64,000 bases of DNA from assembly GCF_001550095.1 (NCBI RefSeq), contig NZ_LRUC01000003.1, positions 124,001 to 188,000 on the forward strand, in the 5' to 3' direction. The translations under genes and the position numbers were made by a program. Origin of the DNA: Celeribacter ethanolicus. GTDB lineage: Bacteria; Pseudomonadota; Alphaproteobacteria; Rhodobacterales; Rhodobacteraceae. The notes under the pieces were generated by a model that made no database searches, had not been told where the DNA came from, and saw only the letters and a list, made by a program, of their open reading frames with translations. Positions 54,263 to 62,736 of this stretch are shown in pieces (the stretch's first letter is position 1; the number at the start of each line of letters is the position of its first letter).

Positions 54263-55232
54263 GATGGAACGGTTTTTTCTCCTCCTGCTTGTATTCGCAG
54301 CACTGGGTCTCCTACAAGTCCTGTTTTGGGGGCTATGGGACGCAAGGGCCCGTCGCGCGCGATTGCAGCGCACGATCGCCCGAAACGCGCAAGGGGCATC
54401 GTCAATTGCCTTTGCGCCTCCTGTGATCAACCCTATGCACAAGCGTCTTCAGGACCATTTGACACGCATGGCGGTGGCGACATTCGAGCGGGTCTCTGTC
54501 GTGAAGGGCAGTGAGGCGGAGGCTTCGGATGCGCTGTTGAAAGCCGCGGGCATTCGCAGCCGGGATGCCCACCTGGTCTATGCCTTTCTGAAACTGGTTC
54601 TGCCGATTGCCGGGGCGTTTTTGGCGTTGTTCTGGTTGATGTTCAATGCGGACGGCGGGCTCAATCCGCTCTCCGTCATTATTGGTGTAAGTGGCTGCGC
54701 GCTTTTCTTTTCCCGTGCGCCGGATGCTTTTTTGGCAATGCGCCGCCGCAAGCGGCTTGAACGCGTGCGCCGGGCGTTTCCCGATATGCTAGAGCTTTTG
54801 GTGATCGTCAGCGAAGCCGGCCTTGGTCCGCTGCCGGCGCTGCGGCGGGTCGCGCGGGAACTGCAGGTGAGCTGTCCCGATCTGTCTTTGGAACTGCAAC
54901 AGCTCGTGCTCGAACTCACGGTTTTGCCGCAGCGCGCAGAGGCGTGGCGCAATTTCGAAGAGCGTCTGCCATTGCCGGAAATCTCGGTGTTTGCCAATGC
55001 CCTTGTGCAGGCGGAGCGCTATGGCACGCCGTTTCGCGGCGCGCTGCGCAACCTGATGCAGGACACGCGGTCGGCGCGGTTGTTGCAGATCGAGGAAAAG
55101 GCCGGACGTCTGCCCGCCCTTATGACGATCCCGCTGATTGTTTTCATCATGCCAGCGCTTTTCGTGGTGCTGATCGGCCCGGCCGTGCTGAGCATTCTTG
55201 ACAACATTATGCAGGGAGGAGCGGGGGGATGA
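54255..55232 (+). CDS. tadC: Flp pilus inner-membrane platform protein TadC
   Basis: A 325-residue GspF-type partner of TadB. FPDMLELLVIVSEAGLGPLP and RLLQIEEKAGRLPALMTIPL are TadC blocks, with four helices. It overlaps tadB by eight bases and tadE by four. Confidence 0.93.
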   Translation: MSEMERFFLLLLVFAALGLLQVLFWGLWDARARRARLQRTIARNAQGASSIAFAPPVINPMHKRLQDHLTRMAVATFERVSVVKGSEAEASDALLKAAGIRSRDAHLVYAFLKLVLPIAGAFLALFWLMFNADGGLNPLSVIIGVSGCALFFSRAPDAFLAMRRRKRLERVRRAFPDMLELLVIVSEAGLGPLPALRRVARELQVSCPDLSLELQQLVLELTVLPQRAEAWRNFEERLPLPEISVFANALVQAERYGTPFRGALRNLMQDTRSARLLQIEEKAGRLPALMTIPLIVFIMPALFVVLIGPAVLSILDNIMQGGAGG

Positions 55233-55663
55233 ATCTGTTTCGGCGTCACTTGCAGGAGGACGAGGGGGCGACGGCGGTAGAGTTCGCGCTCGTTTTGCCG
55301 GTGCTTTTGAGCATCCTCTTCGGCATCATTGCGTTCGGCCAGTATTTTGCCATTGCCAACAGCCTACAGCAATTCGCGGCAGAAGCCCTGCGCTATTCGG
55401 TGAGCGAGCCCTTCATGGCCGACCGTGAGGCGCGTGCGAACAGTTTTCTGAACAGCCCCGGAGAGCGCTTTGCCTTTCTCGACGCCACCAAGATTTCCCG
55501 CACCGTGACGCCCAGCGAAACGGTCACAGAGAGCGGACTGACCGTCACGGCGCTACAGATCACGCTGACCTACGATCTGAGCGGAACGGCGGTCGATATT
55601 GCAGACAAGTTCCTTGGCATCGGGATCGCCGACATCACCCGGAGCAGTTACCTTGCCTATTAA
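55229..55663 (+). CDS. TadE-type pseudopilin
   Basis: A 144-residue TadE family protein: LQEDEGATAVEFALVLPVL has a prepilin-like cleavage (G13/A14) with Glu at +5 (E18) and a hydrophobic helix. Minor pseudopilin of the Flp system. It overlaps tadC by four bases and the next gene by 11. Confidence 0.9.
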   Translation: MNLFRRHLQEDEGATAVEFALVLPVLLSILFGIIAFGQYFAIANSLQQFAAEALRYSVSEPFMADREARANSFLNSPGERFAFLDATKISRTVTPSETVTESGLTVTALQITLTYDLSGTAVDIADKFLGIGIADITRSSYLAY

Positions 55664-57443
55664 GCGCCATGTCCAGAGATTTCACCGCGATGAACGTGGG
55701 GCAGTTGCGATTGTGGTCGCGCTCTTTATGACCGTTGCGATCGGGTTTCTGGCCTTGGGGGTCGATCTGGGCTCGCTCTATTTCGAGCAAAAGACCCTGC
55801 AAACGCGTGCTGATATGGCGGCGGTGAGTGCGGTTTTGAATCTTGACGACAGCCCGGCTCAGAACGCTCAGGACACGGTAGCGGGCAATGCCTTGGCTGT
55901 CGCCGATCTGGAAACGCTGTCCTATGGTCGATACCTCTATGACGCGGCTGTCTCGCCCGAGGCGCGGTTCACTGTGGGGGATCTGACCGACACCGGGACC
56001 AATGCGGCGGAGGTCGTCCTCACGGATGACGCGCCGCTCTATTTCTCCTCTCTGTTTCTTGGCACGAACAGCACGCCGTTGAGCGCATCCGCAACCGCTG
56101 CCCGGTTCGATTTCGCGTCTTTCAGCCTTGGCTCGCGCTTGTTGTCGCTGGACGAGGGGCTGCTGAATGCGCTGCTTGAGGAGCTTCTGGGCACCTCCTT
56201 GTCGCTCACCGCTCTGGATTACGAGGCTCTGGCCAATACGAATATCGACCTTTTGACCTTCACCGATGCTTTGGCCAATCGGATAGATTTGACCGCAGCG
56301 AGCTACGAAGACATTTTGACCTCCGATATTGACCTGCTCGATGTGGCGGGGGCGCTGCTGGATACCGGGCTGGTCTCGGGCTCGACGGATGTGTTGACCG
56401 CCATTCTCAATGGTGTGGTGTCCAGCACTCTCAATGCGTCGCAATTGATTGCGATCGACGGCGACAATGTTGCCTTGCAGCTTGAAGATGTGCTCAGGGA
56501 AGTGTCTGTTTCCGCTCTCGATATCCTGATGACGAGTGTCGAGATCCTCAATCAGGATCACTATATCGAAGCCAGTCTGGATCTCGATATTCCTGGTGTT
56601 CTGGACACCGATTTGGGGTTGATCGTCGGGGCGCGGAAGGCGGGGTCTGGCTGGATCACGCTGGGAGATCGCGGCGCCACAGTGCATACGGCTCAGGTGC
56701 GTCTCAAGCTGTTGCTCGATTTGTCTCCGAGCCTTCTCGAAGGAATCGGGGAGGGGGTCTCCGTGCTGTCTTTGCGTCTGCCGCTCTACGCCGAGATTGC
56801 GAGCGCCACGGCCACGCTGGCGGATCTCAATTGCGACGCCGGGGATGCGGACGACGTTGTGGCGCGGTTCGACACGGGTTTTGCCCCGATGACCGGAACG
56901 ACGGGCAACCATGTGCTCGAATTGTTCTTGGGCGAATTCGACGCGCCGACCTTCGAGGACACGACGACCCCGCTGGATGCCGATTTGCTGGAGCCCGCGA
57001 AGTTTCTCGATCTGGAACTGAGCCTGTTGTTGATCACCATCGACTTGTTCTCCCTGAACATCAAATCCCATGTCGCGACGGGGATCTCCGAACAGCCGGA
57101 AACGGAATTCCGCGTGTCCCAGATTGGCGAGACACAGACCTACGGGGTGGAGGGGGTGCTCAGTTCAACCGTGGCCAGTTTGCTGGACCCGGACAATCTC
57201 GAGATCAGCGTCAGCAATGACAGTCAGTCTCTTTTGGGGGGGCTTCTTGAGCTGCTTTTGGCGCCGGTGGTCGCATTGGTGAACCTGATCCTGACCACCT
57301 TGCCAAACATGTTGCTGACTGCGCTTTTAACCCCCATCGACGCTGTGCTCGACGCCCTTTTCAACCTGCTCGGCATTGGTATTGGAGAAGCGGACCTGAC
57401 GCTTGAAGGCGTGTCCTGCGGCAAGGTCATGCTGGTCCGATGA
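55653..57443 (+). CDS. TadG-like pilus assembly protein
   Basis: A 596-residue protein with a Tad-domain N-terminus: RDERGAVAIVVALFMTVAIG (G16/A17 pseudopilin-type), then LGVDLGSLYFEQKTLQTRAD, and a periplasmic body. No von Willebrand domain motif is seen. Residues about 185-240 hold two similar units (LDYEALANTNIDLLTFTDAL and ASYEDILTSDIDLLDVAGAL). The start appears to be a TTG overlapping tadE, with ggagcag upstream; a protein starting at the far upstream ATG would be out of pattern. Confidence 0.85.
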   Translation: MPIKRHVQRFHRDERGAVAIVVALFMTVAIGFLALGVDLGSLYFEQKTLQTRADMAAVSAVLNLDDSPAQNAQDTVAGNALAVADLETLSYGRYLYDAAVSPEARFTVGDLTDTGTNAAEVVLTDDAPLYFSSLFLGTNSTPLSASATAARFDFASFSLGSRLLSLDEGLLNALLEELLGTSLSLTALDYEALANTNIDLLTFTDALANRIDLTAASYEDILTSDIDLLDVAGALLDTGLVSGSTDVLTAILNGVVSSTLNASQLIAIDGDNVALQLEDVLREVSVSALDILMTSVEILNQDHYIEASLDLDIPGVLDTDLGLIVGARKAGSGWITLGDRGATVHTAQVRLKLLLDLSPSLLEGIGEGVSVLSLRLPLYAEIASATATLADLNCDAGDADDVVARFDTGFAPMTGTTGNHVLELFLGEFDAPTFEDTTTPLDADLLEPAKFLDLELSLLLITIDLFSLNIKSHVATGISEQPETEFRVSQIGETQTYGVEGVLSSTVASLLDPDNLEISVSNDSQSLLGGLLELLLAPVVALVNLILTTLPNMLLTALLTPIDAVLDALFNLLGIGIGEADLTLEGVSCGKVMLVR

Positions 57444-57552
57444 ATGTTCTTGCGTCCCTCATACAAAACCGCTGCCGTGGGGCTGTCATCGCCTCACTTT
57501 TTCCTCATGTCCTCACGTTGACCGGAGTAGCCTCTTGCGCCTTATCACACAT

Positions 57553-58335
57553 ATGAAACACCTGTTTGCATCTATTTTTGTGGCTCTGAGCCTCTCGGCC
57601 TGTACGCTTGGCACGGATACCGCGACACAGGGCGCAAGTGGGGGCGGTTCGGAAACTCTGCGTCTGGCGCAGGCGACCTCTGAGGCCGGCGACAATGAAA
57701 CGGCGGCGCGGCTGTTTGAAAAGGTTCTGGTGGTCGATCCGGTGTCGGTGCCTGCGCTCTTGGGGGCGGGCAACAGCTATGCGCGTATGGGGCAAAACAG
57801 CCGTGCGGAGGCCGTGCTGTTGCGTGGGTATGAGCTTGCTCCCGGGAATGCAGAAGTGCTGACCACTTTGGCGCGTGTCTATTTGGCGATGCAACAATCC
57901 GAGCGGGCGGTTGACACCTATGACAAGGCGCTGCGGGTGGATCGCACCAATGTGGCGGCCCTGACCGGAAAAGGCGTCGCGCTCGACACGCTGTCGAGGC
58001 ACAAACAGGCACAGGGCGTCTATGAAGATGGCTTGCAACTCTATCCCACGAATTTCATTTTGCGCAGCAATTATGCGCTGTCGCTGGCGATTTCCGGCGA
58101 TATCGTGCGGGGGACCGCGATCCTGCAAGAGTTGGTCAAAGACCCGGCCGCGGCCCCTTATGTGCGGGGCAACCTTGCCTTGGTCTACGGGCTCGACGGG
58201 CGCGAAAACGATGCGCGGGCGACGCTGAAGCTTGATCTAACACCGCAAGAGATCGAAGAAAATCTGGCGACCTATCGGGCTTTGCGCCGGATGCGGCTTG
58301 AGGGGAAACAGATCGGCTCTCTCGTATTCGTCTGA
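57553..58335 (+). CDS. tadD: TPR lipoprotein TadD
   Basis: A 260-residue lipoprotein with lipobox LSLSAC (C17) and TPR repeats (residues about 45-205) such as AVLLRGYELAPGNAEVLTTL and AVDTYDKALRVDRTNVAALT. TadD supports pilus biogenesis. I start at MKHLFASIF; an earlier in-frame ATG lies inside tadG and gives non-lipoprotein text. Last gene of the tad locus. Confidence 0.92.
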   Translation: MKHLFASIFVALSLSACTLGTDTATQGASGGGSETLRLAQATSEAGDNETAARLFEKVLVVDPVSVPALLGAGNSYARMGQNSRAEAVLLRGYELAPGNAEVLTTLARVYLAMQQSERAVDTYDKALRVDRTNVAALTGKGVALDTLSRHKQAQGVYEDGLQLYPTNFILRSNYALSLAISGDIVRGTAILQELVKDPAAAPYVRGNLALVYGLDGRENDARATLKLDLTPQEIEENLATYRALRRMRLEGKQIGSLVFV

Positions 58336-58358
58336 GGCAAAAGAGGGCGCTCTGACGT

Positions 58359-58513
58359 TCAAACGGCAGTCGGGCCGGACAAATGATCCAGGATTTTACC
58401 AAAGCCGATCGAGTTGGACGCTTTCAGCAAGATGGTATCTCCGGGGTGCAGATGGCGGTCGGCCTCGCCCGGGCGGGCTTCGACACCAAGGACCAGCAGG
58501 CGGCGGCGGACAA
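58359..58513 (-). pseudogene. Antisense fragment resembling the MurF C-terminus
   Basis: On the minus strand 50 codons run to a TGA at 58359: text VVVRRRLLVLGVEARPGEAD, then RHLHPGDTILLKASNSIGFG and KILDHLSGPTAV. The PGDxILLKASNSIG block resembles the end of MurF (UDP-MurNAc-pentapeptide ligase), where a PGDxVLxKGS block is conserved. No other part of a MurF gene is present, so it is a cut-off tail. Confidence in the family is moderate. Confidence 0.5.
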
Positions 58514-58515
58514 CC

Positions 58516-58924
58516 ACCTCTTACAATGTGGTCGCTGAAGCCGTGGGGGCTGATACTCGACCGTTCCGCTTGGGAAGGAACGAAATTCGTCAGCTGATTC
58601 AGAAGTATGCCGCCGATCCAGATTACCGCGATCTCGATGCTCAGACGGAATTGGTCACAGAGCTTGGGCGTTCCGCCCGCACCTTTGCCCAACACGCACC
58701 AGAAGCCACAGAAAAACTGATTTCAGAGCTGGAATTGACCCGGCTGGAACTTGCGATCCAAAAGTTAACTTGCGATCCAAAAGTTCGAAGAGCTGTCTCC
58801 CCAAGCCCCGGTCGCCCGAGTGGTGTTTCCGATCTATCGAAAAATGCCGGGCACAGAGGGTGATTTTGAAATCACATTGAACGCGAAACGGCAGGGCGCC
58901 GAACGATTAGGCATCACAGCATAG
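58516..58924 (+). pseudogene. Truncated ORF disrupted by a 19-bp duplication
   Basis: A plus-strand frame gives SYNVVAEAVGADTRPFRLGR, NEIRQLIQKYAADPDYRDLD and so on to RLELAIQK; it then meets a 19-bp tandem duplication that shifts the frame. Removing one copy restores ...KFEELSPQAPVARVVFPIYR...NAKRQGAERLGITA and a stop at 58924. The N-terminus is cut off at the junction with the MurF-like fragment. I do not recognise the family. Confidence 0.6.
58748..58785 (+). repeat. 19-bp tandem duplication causing a frameshift
   Basis: aacttgcgatccaaaagtt occurs twice head to tail (58748-58766 and 58767-58785), both exact. The unit is not a multiple of three, so the second copy breaks the reading frame described above. 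Confidence 0.92.
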
Positions 58925-59049
58925 CTCACGGTGGCATTATTTTAAAGTGCGCATCACTATCAGAGTGATCCGAAAGAAAATTCTGTTAAGGCGGCTGTTG
59001 GAGAGTGCTGAGGTCCAAGTCGAAGCTCCGATGACTATTTTGGCGTTGA

Positions 59050-59388
59050 TCAGCTGCGCCTTGCCCTATCGCCCAGGGCGCGGCCACACTTAGATTTATG
59101 ATGTTGTGAATGGGCTTCCGGCTTTCCGCCTTCATCAACCTTGCCGCGATCTTTCAATGCAAACCCACGTCGCGCGGCGGCTTCACCCCTCGCGTAGTCG
59201 AAAGCGAGGTTGCTCAGCCATGTCAGTCGGCTGGCCAACACCTCGGCTTCGCGCACCACATGAGTCCGCAACGAAAAAACGAAAAACGAGTTTGACGCAT
59301 TTTTTTGAAAAAAAATCGGCAGACGTCTGCGCCAATAATATGCGGACTGTCTGCGCTCTAAATGAAGGTAGCGAATTTGTTTTCTCAA
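59050..59388 (-). pseudogene. Integrase N-terminal fragment (DUF6538-type)
   Basis: The 112-codon frame begins MRKQIRYLHLERRQSAYYWR, then RRLPIFFQKN and FFVFSLRTHVVREAEVLASR. This is the N-terminal arm-binding region of phage/island tyrosine integrases. The core and catalytic domains (about 250-300 residues more) are missing, and the last 40 codons look unrelated. It is a truncated integrase gene. Confidence 0.7.
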
Positions 59389-59450
59389 TGCTCCGACTCC
59401 CGCGTGCGGTGTGTGTCATCGGATGTGTCAGAGAATGTGCCCAGAACGCG

Positions 59451-59478
59451 AAAAGCGCCCCGAGATGGAGCGCTTTTT
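59451..59478. terminator. Bidirectional terminator
   Basis: AAAAGCGC / GCGCTTTT (59451-59477) with an 11-base loop and a T-run after it on the plus strand (A-run on the other side). Just after it on the plus strand lies a perfect 8-bp hairpin CCAAATCC / GGATTTGG (59488-59510). Confidence 0.8.
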
Positions 59479-59507
59479 CGTTTATTTCCAAATCCTTGGA
59501 GGGGATT

Positions 59508-59528
59508 TGGCTCCGGCGGTAGGGATCG
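59508..59528 (-). other. tRNA 3'-end-like sequence, candidate attachment site
   Basis: On the minus strand CGATCCCTAC, CGCCGGA, G, CCA reads as the 3' part of a T-stem-loop, the acceptor 3' strand, a discriminator G, and CCA. The rest of a tRNA is not upstream, so it is a fragment. Integrases that use tRNA genes leave such a 3' copy. It lies 120 bases before the truncated integrase start. A discriminator G fits Asn or Asp tRNA, which is inference. Confidence 0.55.
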
Positions 59529-60172
59529 GAGCTATTTTCCCGCGTAGGGTGTAAGTTATTGAATTTAAGTTGTTTTGTTGTGGGCTTGCGATGGCGGACT
59601 TCATGATTTGTGAGACATTTGTGAGACGGAGGCGAAACCGTTCTCACGATGTTCCTCCCAGACATTAGGAGCGTTTTCTTGTTTGGTCGAGTGCAAAATA
59701 TGGTGTGTTGCAGGCGGGCTGAGACCGGGGATTGGTCCGGTCGGTTACACTAGGGGCTCCTATGATTTTAAACAGTTCTAAGCATCTCAGGGGTCTATAT
59801 CCACGGCCGCAAAGTAAAACCAAAACTGCTGCGGACAAACTCGATCAGTTCAGAGACCGTAAGCTGGGGTGAAGCACCTAGCCAAAAGATGTACGTCTTT
59901 AATTTGAAATAAGATATTGATTTTAATGTTGTTTTAAAACGCCATCATCTGGCTCGATTGTACTTTTGTATTCATCCTCCCCAGAAAAGCAAATCCAATG
60001 ATCAGTTGATAGATCAATCATATAATCCGTAGATGCCACATTTTCCGATAGATATGAGGCCAACTATTTAAGGCGATTTCTCCTTCCTAAAGTCAAATCC
60101 GAGGCAGCCATCCCGTTGGTTGTTTCAGTTTTAAGGGACTGCGGATCATTCCGCTCAAAGGAGGAAATCACT
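59529..60172. other. AT-rich gap before the secreted-protein genes
   Basis: About 640 bases with no supported gene, AT-rich especially from 59900 on (taatttgaaataagatattgattttaatg). Short imperfect dyads such as tgatcagttgatagatca (60000-60020) could be regulator sites. Aaaggaggaaatcact ahead of 60173 is the ribosome site of the next gene. Confidence 0.45.
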
Positions 60173-60565
60173 ATGAAAATGTTTCTTGTTCTCGCGTCTG
60201 TTGCCGCTCTCGCCGGCGGTGCTGCCAATGCACAAACTATTCTTGGCACTGGCTCTTGGTCCAATTCCGCAAGTGGCGCTGACTTCTCTGGCTCGTCCGG
60301 TGCAGGCACCTTTGGCGGCTTTGCCGGTGCATCCAACACGACATCCATGAATATGTCCTCGACCGGCCAGGCCGGCGGTGTCACTGTGCTTGGCTTTGGT
60401 GGCGCAGGGTCCGGCTCTGGTTCGAGCACAACGGCGAGCGGAGGGGTGAACAACACATCCACAAGTGGCTCGCTCGGCTGGGGCGCCGCTGGCGCATCTG
60501 GCGGCTACGGCGGTTCCAACGGAAGCACTGCTGGTGCCTTCGGCGGATTTGGCACCTCGTTCTAA
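60173..60565 (+). CDS. Exported Gly/Ser/Ala-rich protein
   Basis: A 130-residue protein with a signal peptide (MKMFLVLASVAALAGGAANA, cleavage before QTILG). The mature part is about 60 percent Gly, Ser, Ala and Thr, with repeated small motifs (GTGSWSNSASGADFSGSSG, GFGGAGSGSGSSTTASGG, and GAFGGFGTSF). It has no Cys and no known domain. The composition suggests an extracellular matrix or fibre protein. A strong ribosome site (aaaggagg) and a paired gene downstream support a real gene. Confidence 0.75.
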   Translation: MKMFLVLASVAALAGGAANAQTILGTGSWSNSASGADFSGSSGAGTFGGFAGASNTTSMNMSSTGQAGGVTVLGFGGAGSGSGSSTTASGGVNNTSTSGSLGWGAAGASGGYGGSNGSTAGAFGGFGTSF

Positions 60566-60677
60566 CGGGGCGTCAAAGCTTGACCGTTTCAAAACGGTTC
60601 AAGCCGACCGGAGCAGCTATCCGAACGTACTGCTCCGGTCTCACAATCAACCTCTGCGTTCGGGGAGGAGTAACATC

Positions 60678-61412
60678 ATGCATACGTTTAAAAAGGAAAT
60701 GAATGTCCCAATTCTGGCCAAAGTAACTCTCGTCGCCACAGCTTTGTTCGCAACCGCTTTCTGCGGCTCCGTCGCGACCGCCCAATCCGCAACGAGCGGA
60801 TCGAGTTCAAGTTCGTCCAGTTCCGCGACTGTCGACAGTTCGGCCGCAGCCTCTGCGTCCGGGGGCTATTCGAATGCGCAGATCTATCTCGATCAAAGCA
60901 CACCCGGCACGATCTCGTCGAACCACAACTACAGCGGCTCATATGAAGTGCGTTCTGCACCTGCCGTACAACCCCCGTCTATGGGGTCCGGCCACCCCTG
61001 TGCGATCTCCGGCAGTATCGGCATTTCTCTGATCGGTGGTGGCGCTTCAGGCGGTCTGAGCCGTGTCGACGAAGCATGTTTGCTTGCACAAATGGGACAA
61101 GGCAATGCAGCGCTGATCATGATTGCCCGCAGGGATGCCGAAGCTTGTTTTGCTCTGCGGCAAGTTGGGTCTATTCCGTCCAACAGTCAGTGCTCTGCCT
61201 CTGATCGACGTGCAGCAGCGCAGGTAAGCCGCGCTCAATCGGCTCAAACCGTCCGCGCATCGTCTTCCTCGTCGTCACCGACTGTGGTTTCAATTGCGCG
61301 CTATGTGACGTGCTCGCGAGATTCCGATGGTGGTATCCGCGCCCGCAAACTGCGGGGAGCGCCGTTCAGCAACGATCAGGTTGCAACATACTGTCGCGCG
61401 CAGATGAAGTAA
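60678..61412 (+). CDS. Exported Ser-rich protein with C-terminal Cys domain
   Basis: A 244-residue protein with signal peptide (VTLVATALFATAFCGSVATA). After a poly-Ser stretch (SATSGSSSSSSSSATVDSSA) it has a domain with five Cys (GHPCAISGSIG, DEACLLAQMGQGNAALIMIA, DAEACFALRQ, NSQCSASDRR), a second Ser stretch, and a Cys-containing C-terminal segment. QMGQGNAA resembles one curlin repeat unit. A ggggaggag ribosome site precedes the start, 112 bases after the previous gene, so the pair is likely cotranscribed. Confidence 0.75.
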   Translation: MHTFKKEMNVPILAKVTLVATALFATAFCGSVATAQSATSGSSSSSSSSATVDSSAAASASGGYSNAQIYLDQSTPGTISSNHNYSGSYEVRSAPAVQPPSMGSGHPCAISGSIGISLIGGGASGGLSRVDEACLLAQMGQGNAALIMIARRDAEACFALRQVGSIPSNSQCSASDRRAAAQVSRAQSAQTVRASSSSSSPTVVSIARYVTCSRDSDGGIRARKLRGAPFSNDQVATYCRAQMK

Positions 61413-61634
61413 CCTGTCGCGTCTCGCCTTCTTTTACCTGCCCCCCCAAAAAGGAAGAATGGCGAGGCGCACTTTCCCACAGGAATAAACGCCTGCGGGT
61501 GTTCCAGAACAGACCAGAATGAGCACATGAAGCTAGTCCTTCTCCAATTAGGACGAGTGGCTTTTTATTTGTCCTGATGGTCAGCCCCCCAGCCGAGGGC
61601 GCATTCGAACCTGAGATCATAAAAGCATCAGGCT

Positions 61635-62621
61635 TCAGAACTGGATGATAGCGGGAGAAGAACTTTGGCATCGTTCGTAATGCTCGCGAACCGCAGTCGT
61701 AAGACGATTAAAATAGCTTACAAATGTCGGAACAGCCATCAGATGACGCGGCATAACAAGCACCATTTCCTGCATCTTACGCCCTATATCATAAAAGTTC
61801 ACGGCATCATGGATGCGTTGCGGCAAGTTGCTATGATGGGTCATGCTGATGTGACATGTCGCAAGCTGTGCTACGACGATCTCGATCGCACTGACGTGCA
61901 AATCACAGGAAAAATATGGTCGCGCACTCGGAAGCATTGCGTGATACCAATCATCACTGGTCTCCCGCCATTCATGTTGAGCTTCGACCAAAACCCGCTT
62001 TCTCAACGGTTTGGGAAGAACCTCCGGCAATGCCTCGGATTCGATAATCCGTTTAACCAGCGCTTGGTTTACACTTTTGGGAACAGCCCAAAGTATCCGG
62101 TCATCGTATAGAAATTCTCGTTTTAGCGACTGCGTTTCTCGCAGAGATCCCGTCATTCTCATAAGGCCAACACTTGCTTTTCGGACAGCCATAAAGTCCA
62201 GCATAGTCTTACTCGATGCGGAAAAATGAACAGAAAAATCCGCGATATTCGGATCTATTTCAGCCGCGTCAGCGGCCAACCCCAGCACAACGCCCGAATG
62301 AGACGGGATGGTGACAAACGTCATCTTGTAGGCGTTTTTTCCGAAATGTTCCGCGTGAATCTGTTGTCCGACTTCCAGTTCCGACAACACACGTCGCGCC
62401 GTCTCGGCCCAAAGCTCTCCGGCACCGGTCAGAAGGGTGTGGCGTTTTCGGTCCCGATTGATCAACTCCGCCCCGAGAGTGCTTTCCATCTTGGCAAGCT
62501 GTGCTGAGATGGTCGGCTGGGTCACCCCCATCACCTGCGCAGCTTTTCGTATGGACCCAGCACAGGTGATTCCGTGCAACACTTCCAACTGTCGAATGGT
62601 AATTGTTGTCGAATAGCTCAT
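61635..62621 (-). CDS. LysR-type regulator of unknown target
   Basis: A 328-residue LysR protein with HTH TIRQLEVLHGITCAGSIRKA and AAQVMGVTQPTISAQLAKME. The effector domain is intact but its text does not match a family I can name. It is downstream of and in the same direction as the LuxR gene, separated by 115 bases, and convergent with the secreted-protein genes. Confidence 0.85.
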   Translation of the reverse strand: MSYSTTITIRQLEVLHGITCAGSIRKAAQVMGVTQPTISAQLAKMESTLGAELINRDRKRHTLLTGAGELWAETARRVLSELEVGQQIHAEHFGKNAYKMTFVTIPSHSGVVLGLAADAAEIDPNIADFSVHFSASSKTMLDFMAVRKASVGLMRMTGSLRETQSLKREFLYDDRILWAVPKSVNQALVKRIIESEALPEVLPKPLRKRVLVEAQHEWRETSDDWYHAMLPSARPYFSCDLHVSAIEIVVAQLATCHISMTHHSNLPQRIHDAVNFYDIGRKMQEMVLVMPRHLMAVPTFVSYFNRLTTAVREHYERCQSSSPAIIQF

Positions 62622-62736
62622 CAAACAGCCCCATCATCGCAAACTATGCCTGAACGCATTTGCGGGCCGGTATCCTGGAAATCTTACGAAGACATGCACA
62701 GGATGTACGCCACGACCCACGCTGAGTTAGGCGTAT

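Noticed and set aside
59508-59584. Complete tRNA gene
   Set aside because: Only the 3' end matches; no D-arm, anticodon arm or 5' acceptor strand lies upstream on the minus strand.
61536-61575. Terminator after the second secreted-protein gene
   Set aside because: A 5-bp GTCCT/AGGAC stem is present, but the T-run is seven bases away, so it is too weak to call.
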